This document shows positions 42,717 to 54,724 of a stretch of 64,000 nucleotides of DNA, in pieces. This DNA is from Gentiana macrophylla (Eukaryota; Streptophyta; Magnoliopsida; Gentianales; Gentianaceae). The notes under the pieces were generated by a model, which was not told the DNA's origin, did no database searches, and worked only from the letters and a program-made list of their open reading frames with translations. Each line of letters opens with the position of its first letter. The stretch's first letter is position 1. The translations under genes and the position numbers were made by a program. The DNA lies in assembly GCA_026214975.1 (NCBI GenBank), contig CM047808.1, positions 62,646,583 to 62,710,582 on the forward strand. The letters are read 5' to 3'.

Positions 42717-44409
42717 TAGTGGAAATAATATCGTGTTTTGATAATGATTTCTCACATACACTTACAACCCATGATGATGAAGTCATAACTAACTGTTATA
42801 GTGCATAATGAAAGAAGAAGCAGGAAATAGTCTAGAGAAATGTGTATAAGTTATATCTAAAGTTTGAACTTTTTACAGGTTGTTTCAAACAAGCATTGTA
42901 ATAGATAGGAGCTAAGCGAACAGCTGAGTCACAGCAAGCAAACTGAGTATACCATGGAAAACTGAGGGATCAGACTCGGCTATGAGAAAACTGTAGAAGA
43001 GTCAAGAATTGAGGGACACAGACTCAGTTATCGAAGACTGAAGAACTGAGGTGGAAAACTGAGTTAGAAGCTGATTAAGTCATGACTATAAGTCAGGAAT
43101 CAGGCAAGACTGTGGTGACATGAAACTGAACTATAGATCATGTAAAGCTGAATAATCTTAAGGACAAAGATTATCAATTACCAGGAAAAGAAGAAAGCTG
43201 AATGGTGTACTCGGCTTAGTCAATTAAAGTCGGATGACAAGTATCTGAGGTACTCAATTTTGAAGAATAGTAGAAAAGCGAGTTAAGGCCTTGTTGAATA
43301 TGAAATAACAAAGCGACAAAAGGTCATTACAAATGAGCGTTGGCTAAACGACAAACATAACGGCAATAAGATTTATTTGATCATTTACATCATCCCTATA
43401 AATACACGAAATATGTGTTTAAAAAGCGGGAGAAGGGATCGTAAAAGATTTACCAAGCATATATCTAAAGATCCGGATCCGTGAAAATCGAGATCTCATA
43501 TCTAAAAGCAGGAAGCCAACAAAAGAGCCTTGAAGATTAAAAAGAAAGATCCAGTAACCCATTAAGAGGAAAGAAGGCATCTTGGAGCTACAACGCCATA
43601 TCCAGAAGAACCAGACAACTCACTGAATTAATCCCCTGATTAGTTCTAAACCTAACCTTTGTGAGAAATGGTTGGCTGTGCATAGTTTGAGGATAGCAAC
43701 TCCACCTTTCCTCATACGGTTGCAACTTGGTTTCCACAGCTGTTGGTGCTGTCTGCGGACTGTGTTTGTGTTAGTGGTGAGCTGGTGAAGGAGTCATTCC
43801 ACCTCCGAAGGATCAGTGTGCAGATTGAAGGAAGCAATCTTACATTTCTTCATTATGTGTAGACAGTGAAACTAGGGTGTCATGAAGGACTGTCATTGGG
43901 CTATGATTTTTGTAATAGTTATCTCCAGATCCTAGTGATACCTCCTACACCATAGGAGAAGGGGAGCCGTACGGGATTACACCACCTGGAACTTCCATAA
44001 ACAAACTCTGTGTTATTTTACTTTACACATTTATATTTGTGCTATGATTGCTTTATTTATTACATTATCATGTCATCATTCACTCAGCAAACATTAGACA
44101 CTGAGATCAACACAAAACTGATACATAGGAGGTTTAGATCTTTATTGACACATCTATTGCACGAAAGGCTTGATTTTATCCGCTGCCAGTTAATTCGGTT
44201 CTAGCATTAGAAAAACTGAATTAGCTAACTCCTTACAAGATTAAAGGATAGAACAAAAGCCGAATCGAGCATGAGTTTGTTAGTTCGACTTTGAGTTTGA
44301 TAAAACTTCGCCTCGAGTTACTTTCAATTTTGGGAAAGTTTTTGGTGACAAGTTTAGTCACCCCCCCCCCCCCCTCTAAACTTGTATTAGCCTTTCCAAG
44401 GGACCAACA
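42717..44409 (+). repeat. 3' LTR of copia element B
   Basis: It is closely similar to 37878-39515, with the start mutated (TAGTGGAAATAATATCG). It ends GGGACCAACA after a 14-base C-run near 44361. Several blocks differ by small indels, so the two LTRs have diverged. Confidence 0.86.
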
Positions 44410-44512
44410 GATACCCCATGAACATCGGCATTGTAACTTAAATCATTGATGATTCTGAGTAATGAAATTTCACATTTTATTTTGTTGGGTTTTCAATTTC
44501 ACAATTCCGACA
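44410..44512 (+). repeat. 5' LTR of copia element C, right part
   Basis: It completes the LTR begun at 37633-37877 and ends CAATTCCGACA directly before the primer site at 44513. Confidence 0.65.
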
Positions 44513-44524
44513 TGGTATCAGAGC
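44513..44524 (+). promoter_or_regulatory. Primer binding site of copia element C (tRNA-iMet)
   Basis: TGGTATCAGAGC immediately follows the LTR end CCGACA. Confidence 0.88.
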
Positions 44525-44714
44525 ATGAAACTTGAAAGTTTTCATTTCTAATCTGCGTTTTTACTCTGTTTTGGGAAAAACTGGAGTGTTTTTTTCATCT
44601 ATTTTTGTGATTTTCATAGATTCTTGAGAGAATTCTGTGTAAACTCTTACATCTTGATCAATTTCAGATCATTTTTTGTTACACTCTTGTGTGGATTATC
44701 TTTTTTTTATAGCC

Positions 44715-45640
44715 ATGGTAGCAAAGAAGCAAGAACCGAGCCATTCAAGTCCATTATATGTTCATCCCAATCAGAATCCTTTATTAGTTTGGGTTCAACC
44801 ATTGACAAATAGAAACAATTATAATCTTTGGAAGATGTCAAATGAGATGGTATTGATAACCATGAACAAATATGGCTTCGTTGATGGCACAATTAAGAGA
44901 CTAGAAGGAAGTTCAGTAGATTTCCAGGCTTGAAGACAGCGTGACACTAGGGTGAGATTTTGGATCTTAATCTCAGTAGAGAATATTATTGCACAGAGTT
45001 CGATTTACTTTAAAAGTGCCCAAGCTGTTTGGAAGAATTTGGCTAATCGTTTTTCAAATGATGATGCATTGAGACTTTCTGATGTTCTTGAGAAGATGTG
45101 TATCTTGAAGCAGGGAAATGATTCTATGAATCGGCATTTACTTAAATTGATGATTCTTTAGGAATAAATCAAAAAAATCAGGCCAATGCCTTTTTGTCCT
45201 TGTAATGCCGTAAGCACTCACGGTGGATCACATGAAATCAAACATCTGATGAAGTTTTTGAAAGGACTTAGAGATGAGTTTGAGCTTATGATGTCTCGGG
45301 CAATGTTGATGGTGCCCTTCCTTGAGATTTATGAAGCCTTTACAATGGCCATAAAATTTGAAAAGAGGAAAACTTATGTGTCCCACAAGGCAAAGAATCC
45401 TATGATTTTTATGGCTCAGAATAATGGACAAGGCTAGAGTCATGCAGTCAGCAGATCAGTTTTTGTGCCTGCAAATAATCTTAAGGCCAAGACTTTTAAG
45501 AAGGTTTAGTGCAGTTTATATGGATTTAATGGTCACACAGAAGAAACTTGCTATAAGAAACATGGCTATCCACCTGTTTTCAAGTCCAGGACAGCTAATA
45601 TTATGGATCAGACAGTAAAGGAAGATCGGGCCCACAAGTC
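44715..45640 (+). pseudogene. Copia element C gag
   Basis: This gag starts MVAKKQEPSHSSPLYV at 44715. It has the copia gag N-terminal motif NRNNYNLWKMSNEMVLITMNK and GFVDGTI, a stop at 44931, then AQAVWKNLANRFSNDD, a stop-frameshift near 45160 and MKFLKGLRDEFELMMSRAML. The zinc knuckle region is readable at about 45507-45575 (YGFNGHTEETCYKKHGYPP). The gene is broken at least four times. Confidence 0.82.
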
Positions 45641-45799
45641 AGATGGATCGGGGTTTCCAGGTCTTACTGCACAACAGCTAGAGAAGTTGATGGCTCGGTT
45701 GAATTATGATTCTTACGGACATGCATTCAACCGATTAATGCCGTAACCAATTATTTCTCACATGTTCAAGGATCATGTAACCTTAGTTTGGTAAAACCT

Positions 45800-47090
45800 A
45801 TCCAATGGATCTTGGACTCTGGTTCCACAGATCACATTGTGTATTCTTTAGAGCAATTAAGTAATCATAAACATGTGGTTAACATGAAAGTAGGATTGCC
45901 TAATGGCAATAATATGCATGTAACACATATGAGAGAAGTGAGGATCAATCCTTAGCTGGTCTTCCATGAAGTCTTATACATTCCTGGTTGTGAATATAAT
46001 TTGATGTCTTCGCTAGCTTTGATTAATCATTTTGATTGTGTAGTTGTTTTCACTACTAACAAGTGTGTTTTGCAGGATAGCAAGAACATTATTGGTTTAG
46101 CTGAGCTGCACAAAGGACTTTGTATTTTGTTACAGCAGCCTATGAAGAAAGCTATTGTTAAATCTGTTTGTAATTCTATACAAAATAATACTTTGCTGAT
46201 AGAGTAGATAATGACCTTTAATGGCATTAAATATTAGGTCATCTACCTTATAAGAGATTACAAGTCATTACTTCTAGATCAACTGAAGTAAAATACTATG
46301 AACATGACTTGTGTTTTGTATGTCCTATGGCTAAATTGAAAAAGAAACCATTTCCTTTGAGTACTATTGATGTTAATTCCAATTTTGATCTTGTACATGT
46401 TGAATTTGGGGCCCATTGAGGCATTCTACTGTGAATGGTCAACAATATTTTCTAACCGTATTTGATGATTATTCAAGATTCACTTGGCGTTTCTTATGAG
46501 ACAAGTGCGCAAATTTTGAATTATTTAAATCCTTTGTTAAATTTGTTTCCACTAAGTTTCACAAAATTATTAAAGTAATTAGATCTGATAATGGAAGTGA
46601 ATTTCAACTAAAACTTTCTATGAACAGGATGACATTATTCATCAAACTTCATGTGTCAGTACACTTGAGCGGAATGGTATTATGGAAAGGAAAAATCAAC
46701 ATTTGCTTAATGTAGACAAGGGTCTGAGTTTTTAGAGTAACCTACCAATTGAATATTGAGGTTTTCGTTTGTTACATGTGTTTAAGTTTATTTCTTGCAC
46801 TCTTCAGTAGCATAGAACAAAGTTGGATTCTAGATGCAGGACATGTGTCTAACTTTGGAATTCAAACACTTCCAATGGTGCAATACTCTTGGATATCACC
46901 AAGAAAGACCAATTTGTTGTTAGGAATACCCAATATGATGAGAATTATTTTCCTTTATTCCAGAAGGTCTGCAGGTACACTCATGATATGCCACTTCCAT
47001 CACATGTTGTGGACAACTTTGATGATCAGCTGAGCAATCCAGCACATGAACAAATGCAGTTGACGCATCCAGTGAAGGATCAGTCCTAGC
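45800..47090 (+). pseudogene. Copia element C pol: protease and integrase remnants
   Basis: The protease is readable as WILDSGSTDHIVYSLEQL and EVLYIPGCEYNLMSSLALI, with a stop between. The GAG-pre-integrase domain follows (LCFVCPMAKLKKKPF). The integrase core is in scrambled frames (QQYFLTVFDDYSRFTW, then IKVIRSDNGSEF). After it comes the copia LDITKKDQFVVRNTQYDENYFPL-like segment at 46890-46960, where the linker to RT is expected. RT, RNase H and a 3' LTR are not found before the host gene at 47562, so the 3' half is gone. Confidence 0.8.
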
Positions 47091-47099
47091 TAAATGAAA

Positions 47100-47561
47100 A
47101 TATAGCTATCTTGATGATTAGAAATGGCTAAATGAATATATAGATATTTGGATGATTAATTATTAGTTTGAGATAGGCTCAGTTTAATCAGCACCCCATT
47201 TATCAAGCTACTCTACAGCGAAATTATGGATCTGAGATTTTCAGTTTGCTAAGCCTGCTGATGAAGGAAGGAACTTGCAGAAACAAGAGGCTAGTTCAAT
47301 GTATCGGATTCAATGTAACAAAATAGTGGATAATAAGTCTGTTGAAACAAAATGATGTAAAATTTCATTAAACTAAAATGATAATAAATAGTTACATGCT
47401 GCTTAACATATGATTAAATAGTAGCTACAAGCTTTGCAATATATAACTCAGGAATTGAGAAAAGGAACACAAAATATAATCTTATAACTGCAACGATGAA
47501 ATCTTAGAGGACACAGATGGCGTGTGGACTCAATGGAAAGTACATAATGCATTAAGTGAAC
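47100..47561. other. Spacer and probable 3' UTR of the quinone reductase gene
   Basis: AT-rich sequence with no gene seen. A 36-base motif (ATATAGCTATCTTGATGATTAG and its near copy) repeats near 47100 and 47140. The right part is likely the 3' untranslated region of the gene at 47562-48600. Confidence 0.5.
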
Positions 47562-48600
47562 TTAAGCGGTCCCTTTGAGCTTCTTGGCAATTCCAGCCGT
47601 GTACTTCCCCTGGTGAAAAGCCGTCTCCAATTCAAGGTCATTTGGTCCTTTAGCGGCTAGGGTTCCATTTCCAGCAATAGTTCCAGCTCCATATGGGCTT
47701 CCACCTTTCACCACATCTAAATTGACCATTCCGGCTCCAGATGTGTATCCAATTGGAATGTAAATCAATGCATGATTTGCGAATTGTGTGATAGTCGTCA
47801 ATCTGTAAAACACATTAAAATGTTACACTCTTTATCACGTATTAAAAAAGAAAGAGAAAAAAATCAATTGTAAAGGTGCAGTTCAAGTGCTCACGCTGTA
47901 GTCTCTTGACCGCCACCCTGACTTCCTGTGGAATAGAAAATTCCAGCGCCTTTCCCAACTAACTTGCCTTGCTGCCATAGTCCTCCAGTTGCATCAAAAA
48001 ATGCTTTGAACTGGGCAGGCATCAAGCCAAATCTAGTAGGGAAGCCGAAAATAAACGTGTCGGCCTCTGGAAGCTGGTCAATTCTGATCACAGGCACATC
48101 ACTCTTTTTGGGAGCGCCCATTTTTTGAAGAACTTCTTCAGGTAGTGTCTCCGGGACCTGCCATAATGTAGCCTCAACTCCTTCGACAGTGTCGGCTCCT
48201 TTCTTTATTTCCTGGGCAAGTCTCTCAATATGTCCATACATAGAGTAGTAACTGAAAAACAAAAAAATTTACTAGTAAATTAGATTGCAAAACAGAAAAT
48301 TTACAAGTGTGATCAGCAAAATTCTGCATTGAAAACCCTTGAAACACAACAAAATTTATTAATCATTGCCTCTGAAGAAAATCAGAAAATCTTGTGGTAC
48401 CAAGATTGTTATGAAACAGATTCGTGCATATAAAAATTAATTGATGAACACAAAATTTAAGAGACTTTTCAGGAATACAATAAGATGAATATTTGACAAG
48501 AATTTGTAAAAGGTAGAGAGACGAGAACATGAAAATGGAGTACTGCATAGATCAAGTACTGAAAATATACATACATGATATACACTTTTGTTGGAGCCAT
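47562..48600 (-). CDS. NAD(P)H:quinone oxidoreductase, FQR1/WrbA-like
   Basis: This intact three-exon gene encodes about 207 residues: exon 1 48600-48575, exon 2 48251-47895, exon 3 47802-47562, all with GT-AG splice sites that keep frame (phase 2, then phase 2). The protein is an FMN flavodoxin-like quinone reductase that reduces quinones by two electrons and so avoids semiquinone radicals. The flavodoxin FMN loop is at the start, KVYIIYYSMYGHIERLAQEI, and later motifs are FGFPTRFGLMPAQFKAF, FYSTGSQGGGQETTA and VKGGSPYGAGTIAGNG. FQR1-type proteins are about 200 residues, so length fits. No signal peptide is seen. In Arabidopsis FQR1 is auxin-responsive and plasma-membrane associated; that is family knowledge, not seen here. 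It is one of two intact host genes in the window. Confidence 0.93.
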
Positions 48601-48711
48601 TGAAAATATCTCTGTGTTTAATTTCCTTTATAAGAAAAGGGGTTCTCTTAAAAATATAAAACGATGGACAAGTGAAAGAAAGTGAATGGAAGAAAAGGTT
48701 GAAGGCCCGCC

Positions 48712-48722
48712 TATTTATATAG
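48712..48722 (-). promoter_or_regulatory. TATA box of the quinone reductase gene
   Basis: CTATATAAATA on the minus strand, about 112 bases before the ATG at 48600, a usual distance for a plant TATA box and short leader. Confidence 0.75.
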
Positions 48723-49943
48723 TGAAACCTTTTGTTTCTAGAATGATTTCTTTATTTATTTATCCTTTTTCCTACGTCGATTGACTTCTCTTCTCTTCCT
48801 AGCAGTACAACGAACCCACAATCTGAACAATGACTTTCTAGAAAGTAAACTGTGACCTTCAAAAAAAAATAAAAAATTTATTGCAACCATAATAAAGATT
48901 GAAACTTGGACCTTCAGCTTGACTTTGATTTTTCTTTAGATGCACTCTGTACCGTTGACTATGATTTTTCTTTGATACAATCTCTGCCTAAAACAATTAA
49001 TTTTTTTAGGCATTTGCCGTATAAAATAATTACTACCTCTATCCCATATCTTTAGATTTATCAACAATATAAATCATTATGTATTACCAATACAACATTT
49101 ATTACTCATTTCTCCATCTTATCCCTAATTTATTATCAATATAACAACTTTTCATTATTTCACAAATACTGCATTCATTAATGATACTCAATAGGCATTT
49201 TAGACATTTAACCTTCAAATTTATGACATTCAACCAGTTTCTTAATATGTGAAAACAACCAAAATGCCTCATTTAGATGTTAAACATCAACGATTCAGAT
49301 TAGACGTTTACATTCGATGTGTTCCGGGTATATTATTGACATTTCAATCAATAGACTTCATACTTGACTAAGTTCACGATGGATGAACATATTCTAAGTA
49401 TATATATCGCTATAAACTTAAATCTCGTTTGTTACTATATCAGGGTTTTGAGGGGCGTATATTTAAATGCACAAAGGCCTCATTTAGATACGTTAAACAT
49501 CGACGATTCGGATTAAATGGCTACAATCGATGTGTTATGGGTACATTATTAACACTTTAATCAATACGCCTTGGGATTAATTGTGTATCAATAGGGGTCG
49601 GTACATTTACCTTTTTTTTCCCTTCTAAATATCTATCCCGTAATTCCCATACATTCCATTTACCATATATCTTAACTACATTCATTCATTTGAAACATAA
49701 CATATTAAAATTATCGGGACACATAAAAATCATAAAAGACATTTATACTCTTAAGGAAAACGGGTTTCACACAATCTCTTCCGTAAGAATTAATTGTTAT
49801 GTATTAGTTTTCATATATAAAAGCTTCATTTAGATGTTAAACATCGGCGATTCGATTAGACGGTTCCACTTTATGTGTTTTGGGTACATTATTGACAATT
49901 TAATCAATAGGCTTTATACGTTATTAAATTCACAATGGTGTAA
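48723..49943. other. Non-coding spacer with a repeated motif
   Basis: I see no gene. A motif containing CTCATTTAGAT, then GTTAAACATC and CGATTCG/CAGATTA, followed by a TGTGTT(C/A/T)(C/T)GGGTA string, occurs at about 49265-49350, 49480-49560 and 49825-49890, about 200-350 bases apart. This looks like a degraded dispersed repeat. Confidence 0.5.
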
Positions 49944-50708
49944 TGATGCTGCCAAAAAATGGGCACACCCACGTGGCACCTCTTTGGTGGCTGAACACTT
50001 GACTCAGAGGGATAAACTACTTTTGACTCCCTAGATCCGAGCCCAGGGGGCTCATCCACCCACTTTGTCACCGCTGGTTCCCGTACGACCGACCCCCACG
50101 GGGTCGGACCGTCTCAGTTTCTGGCAGGTCGAGTCATGCATCGGACTCTGGCCGACCGGCTATGATCTCCGCCGATCGCATAGGTCGGGCTAAGCCTTTG
50201 GACTTGTAAAATTTCCAATTAGCAGGAGACCGGCCCTTGCTCCCGATCCCTAGGAGCCGACCTTGCCTTTCTGATTTATCTCGAGTAATAATCTTATTTA
50301 TCTCCGGCATAACAATCAGATAACTATCATAGAATCTTGAATAATTAAGACTCGAACCTTTATCACTTAATGCTAATATTTGAATACTATAATTATCTCC
50401 TATAATCATGGAGATCACTCAATCATAATCTTCTTCCTTAGGGAACACGTCAATCAATGTCAATCATCAACACGCCACTTTAAACCCTAGGGCCTAAGCC
50501 CTCTATATAAAATCGTCACTGGGAACTACGGAGACTTGATTCTAATTGAACCATTGGATACGTGGCGACTTGATCATCATCAAGTGCGATCTAAACATCC
50601 CAAATCTCCCCCCTCTCTTCCATCATTTTCTGTGTTCTTGGAGCATCCTTAGGTCATAATCAAGGAAGCGGATTTGTTTGATTACCCTGACGATTTTTTG
50701 AATCGTCA
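49944..50708 (+). repeat. 5' LTR of the Retand-like element
   Basis: It starts TGATGCTGCCAAAAAATGG and ends TTTTTGAATCGTCA. TATA-like CTCTATATAAAA lies near 50501. The inverted sequence GACGATTTTTTGAATCGTC closes the LTR. Confidence 0.92.
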
Positions 50709-50710
50709 AT

Positions 50711-50728
50711 TGGCGCTAGAAGGAGGGC
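50711..50728 (+). promoter_or_regulatory. Primer binding site of the Retand-like element
   Basis: TGGCGCTAGAAGGAGGGC begins three bases after the LTR end. The matching tRNA is not certain from sequence alone. Confidence 0.6.
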
Positions 50729-50770
50729 CTTCTGTTGATTGATAATCTCAGGAAAAACTTCAAGACAAAC

Positions 50771-52290
50771 ATGGTGACTACACGACAACAGGCTGCTAAT
50801 GGTAGTGGTAATCGTGCTAATAACACGTCAGAAACATACGCTAATAATCAGAATCAGCCGCAGCAAGAAAATATCTCTCTCGATGCAACCCATCAGGCAC
50901 TAATTGATCAACTTATGGCTTTGGATGGATCCGTGAAAACTGCAGTTCTCAATGCTGTCTTGGCCGAGGAGGATGAAGAAGATGGAGACTGGGAAGGCCT
51001 GGACGAGGAAGGACCCATCCACGAAGGTTCACAAGATATGAATCACTCAAACGGAGGCTCGTCAGGAGAAAATTCCCAAAGCCCAGAGCCCGAAGAAGAG
51101 GATGATCCCAACGACGCGTCGCAAGAGCAGACACCTCCCCCACAGCGTAAAAACAACAGGAAGGGAAGCCGGTCGGCATCCTCAAACCCGCAAAGGCAAT
51201 TGGTTGTCCCCCAGGCCATGGAAGCAGCGCACGCCGAACTCGAGGCGAGAGCCGGAAGGAGATCGACGTTCCTAGCACTCGAGTCCCCTTTCTCCGAACA
51301 GATCGATAATTTTCCGCGCCCAGCAAGGTTCAAAATTCCCAAATTGGAGCCCTATGATGGAACCAAGTACCCCCAGGATCACTTGTTCCAATATCTCACG
51401 CACATGAATCTCGACTGTGCCCCTGAGGAAATAAAGTGCAAAGCATTCCCTGCGCTACTTAATGGACGAGCCCGGGAATGTTTCAAGAAGATACCCCCAA
51501 GGACGATCTACAGTTTCGACACACTGGGAAAGATGTTTCTCAATGCGTTCATTACCGCCAAGCCGTTCCAAAAGAATGCTACTCACCTGTTCACCATCAA
51601 ACAAAAGAAAGATGAGACTGCGCTGCAATACCTCAAGCGCTTCAGCGAAGAATCACTGCATGTCCGGGACGCCGATGATCAGGTCCGAATCGCATCCTTC
51701 GTGGCGTGGCGGGCTGCGCGAAGGTAGATTATATGCTAAGCTAAGCGGCCAGCTTCCCACCTCCATGGAAGAGTGCACGGAAGTGGCCTTCAAGCATTGT
51801 CAAGGCGAAGAAGCTAACCGCGTGAAACGAGAAGTGGAAAAATCTGATCCAAAAAGGGATAAGCCAGTGGATTCATCTGGTAACAAGAGAAATTCATATG
51901 GAGATCGGGCAGGTAGTTCGGCCACGGATCGGCCTGAAAAAAGGAATGCTTTAAAGCCAAGGGATTTCCCTGCGTTAAATCAACCTCGGGAACAGGTGCT
52001 GGCCATCATGGAAAGAAAGGGTTTAGCAAAAACTCCAAAGACCACTCCAAGCCCCTTGGAGAGAAGGGACGAGCAAGTTTTGTACCTATCATCAAGATGT
52101 TGGGCATGAGTTGGATAACTGCCGGGATTTCCATCGTGACGTGGAAGCAGCAATCGCAGAGGGAAAGCTAGATGAGGTCGTAGATCGGCCCCGATACGGT
52201 GAACGTCGAGGACAGCGGGATTATCAGCAGAGAAACTATGGTCATGACCGTAGCCGACAGGGCGAACCCCAGAGGAAAAGATAGCCATCC
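50771..52290 (+). pseudogene. Retand-like gag
   Basis: The likely start is MVTTRQQAANGSGNRA at 50771; the open frame extends upstream to 50735. An acidic, low-complexity N-terminus (EEDEEDGDWEGLDEEG; EPEEEDDPND) is followed by the retrotransposon gag domain, with FKIPKLEPYDGTKYPQDHL, KAFPALLNGRARECFKK and TALQYLKRFSEESLHV. A frameshift near 51710 moves coding to the overlapping frame ending near 52109 (EGRLYAKLSGQLPTSMEEC). A second shift near 52080 leads into CTYHQDVGHELDNCRDF, a CCHC-like knuckle region. GC content is higher than in nearby DNA. Confidence 0.82.
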
Positions 52291-52299
52291 CCTGACAAA

Positions 52300-52935
52300 G
52301 GTCAGCTGGCGGATAATCATCCGATCAACACTATCAACACCATAGTAGGAGGCCCTTGAAGTGGTTTAGAGAGCAGCACTTCAAGTGTCCGAGTAGGAAG
52401 TGGGCAAACGGCCAGGGCCAGTCGAGTCCCCTTTCAGGAAGTAGGCTATAGGCCGAAAGATCCTCTCCCCCTGATCCCTAACAACGAAGGATTGGTTATT
52501 GAAGCCGTGGTCAACAAGAATCTGGTTAAAAGAGTTTGCGTTGACACAGGTAGCGCAGTCAATGTTCTTTACTTTGCAGCTTTTCAAGCAATGGGTCTCA
52601 AGGAATCCGAGTTCACTCCGGTCTCAGCACCTCTGTTCGGATTCGCCGGTCCCCCAATTCATCCACTTGCAATGGTTCGACTCGCAACGACATTCGGCAA
52701 GGATTCAGCAGGAAGGACTCTCATGGTGAATTATGTCGTGGTCAAGTCTTCATCAGCATACAACATCATCTTGGGAAGGCCCACTCTGATCGATCTGCGA
52801 GCCATAATCTCCCCAGCGCACATCAGCTTGAAGTTCCCAACCGGTAGAGGGTCGGTCGAAGTCAAAGGAGATTTGGAGGTCGCCCGGAGCTGCTATGCGG
52901 CCACCATTAAAGGCAAAGGGATTACTTTCGCCTAA
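52300..52935 (+). pseudogene. Retand-like aspartic protease
   Basis: The retropepsin domain is open in 52492-52935, with the active site VCVDTGSAVNVLYFAAFQAM and second-lobe YNIILGRPTLIDLRA. It is in the same order as in gypsy gag-pol. The stop at 52933-52935 is followed by no RT. A stop near 52358 separates it from gag. Confidence 0.85.
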
Positions 52936-53492
52936 CGCATTCGGCAAGTCCTTGTTGGTTATCATTTTTTGCAAACTATCTTTACTTTCTGCGTTTCAAT
53001 TCTTGCTCGCACTTTCTTATCATTCGTCGGGATTTTTTCTACATTATTTACTTCCTTTTCTTTAATGTTGGATGTTTATTTTTCAATTAATCATATCTCT
53101 GTCCGGTCCCAATACGACCACGTGTTAAGTCCTATTTCATAAAATTTGCAACTTTCGTACAACACTTATATTGCGCAAAGAAACTCCACGCGAGAAGTCA
53201 CCGATCGGCCCAAATACCTCTAAAAACGAAAGTCGACACTAGTCCGCCCTCGCTCGTCTTTAGAAAAAGCATGCAAAAAGTCGGTCTCTCATCGCCCACT
53301 ATACATTTTCAAATGAGAACTCGGCTCTAGCTTTGGCCCGCTCATTCTTAAAATTTAATATACACAGTTAATTCATAAGCCCAATTTAACGTAGTCCGGG
53401 TTAATCTAGCTTGATTGGGGGCAAATTTACTAAGCTTTATGTCCGCTATGCGGCTAGTCATGCACGTGCTTTGGACTGGCTTTATAGCTACT
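52936..53492 (+). other. Spacer where RT and integrase would be expected
   Basis: No pol motif is found in any frame. The sequence is mixed, with GTCGG/CGGTC words like those of the repeat array that follows. Confidence 0.6.
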
Positions 53493-54300
53493 TTTAGTTT
53501 AGGAGATCGATCTAGATCGGCTTTCCGATCCCTAGATCATCTCGCCCTTGTAATCATTTTATTAGTTTAGGCGATCGATCTAGATCGGCTATCCGGTCCC
53601 TAGATCATCTCGCCCTTATAATTTCACTTCATTAGTTTAGGCGATCGATCTAAATCGGCTATCCGGTCCCTAGATCATCTCGCCCTTGTAATTTCATTTC
53701 ATTAGTTTAGGCGATCGATCTAGGTCGGCTATACGGTCCCTAGATCATCTCGCCCTTATAATTTCATTTCATTAGTTTAGGCGATCGATCTAGGTCGGCT
53801 ATCCGGTCCCTAGATCATCTCGCCCTTATAATTTCATTTCATTAGTTTAGGCGATCGATCTAGATTGGCTATCCGGTCCCTAGATAATCTCGCCCTTATA
53901 ATCATTTTATTAGTTTAGGCGATCGATCTAGATCAGCTATCCGATCCCTAGATCATCTCGCCCTTATAATCATTCTATTAGTTTAGGCGATCGATCTAGA
54001 TTGGCTATCCGATCCCTAGATCATCTCGCCCTTATAATCATTCTATTAGTTTAGGCGATCGATCTAGATCGGCTATCCGATCCCAAGATCGACTCGCCCC
54101 TATATACTTTTTTAGGCGATCGATCTAGTTCGGTTCTCCGAGCTCTAGATCGACTCGCCCCTATATACTTTCTTTAGTTAGGCGATCGATCTAGATCGGA
54201 TTTCCAAGCCCCAGACCGTCTCACCCTTGTCCACATTCTTTTAGCTGTCGGTCAATCTAGACCGACTTTCCGAGCTCTATACCACCTCGTCTTTGTGTTC
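53493..54300 (+). repeat. Tandem repeat array, about 12 units of 59-70 bp
   Basis: Units begin near 53511, 53570, 53641, 53710, 53780, 53850, 53917, 53985, 54055, 54114, 54181 and a decayed one near 54247. A unit reads TTAGGCGATCGATCTAGATC, then GGCTATCCGGTCCCTAGATC and a CTCGCCCTTATAAT end. The core CGATCTAGATCG is a perfect palindrome. Middle units are the most alike and outer units are more diverged. Confidence 0.92.
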
Positions 54301-54724
54301 TTACCTTTGGCAAATGTGTGGCTGACCTAAATCGACACTTCGAACTTTAAACCCTGTTGCCCGCATTTACCATATCCTTGGGCGATCGTCCCGAGTTAAG
54401 CTCCGGACTCTATACCCTATCACTCGATAACTTCCCTAATCTAATGCGAGACCGAACTAAAACTCCCGTTATAACCCAATAATATTAAAATATGCCATTC
54501 ACCATGTAATAGTGAATATCATATTGAGGCGATGTACCCATAACAATAAATACCCACAATTCAAAAATTATTCACGAAACAAAACCAAAAAAATTCTTCA
54601 TTACATTAAAAATAAATTGTACAAGATACATAAGCTTCAAAAAAAAAAATTCAACCCCATAGTAGAAATAAATTAAGAGTCGAGCGCGGACTCTTTTGAG
54701 ACTCGAGAGGGGCCGATCCGGACG
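54301..54724. other. Spacer after the repeat array
   Basis: No gene seen. The left part keeps weak traces of the array words. An A-run lies at 54639-54649. This may be the 3' untranslated region of the antisense ORF. Confidence 0.5.

Larger units (their letters stand above)
37878..44409 (+). mobile_element. Copia element B (SIRE-like), non-autonomous, 6.5 kb
   Basis: This LTR element has a 1638 bp 5' LTR, a tRNA-Met primer site, a gag-like region, an unrelated extra ORF, and a 1693 bp 3' LTR. Protease, integrase, RT and RNase H are absent from the 3.2 kb interior. It is inserted in the LTR of copia element C. The flanking bases GATCT and GATAC share only three of five, so the target duplication is decayed or the ends are off by a base. 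Confidence 0.85.

Noticed and set aside
48363..48548. 61-residue ORF in the quinone reductase gene
   Set aside because: It lies wholly in intron 1 of the gene and has no recognisable feature.
50949..51342. Minus-strand ORFs over the Retand-like gag
   Set aside because: They are shadows of the GC-rich gag frame on the other strand.
53493..54300. CRISPR array
   Set aside because: The units are directly adjacent tandem repeats without unique spacers, and the DNA is plant nuclear.
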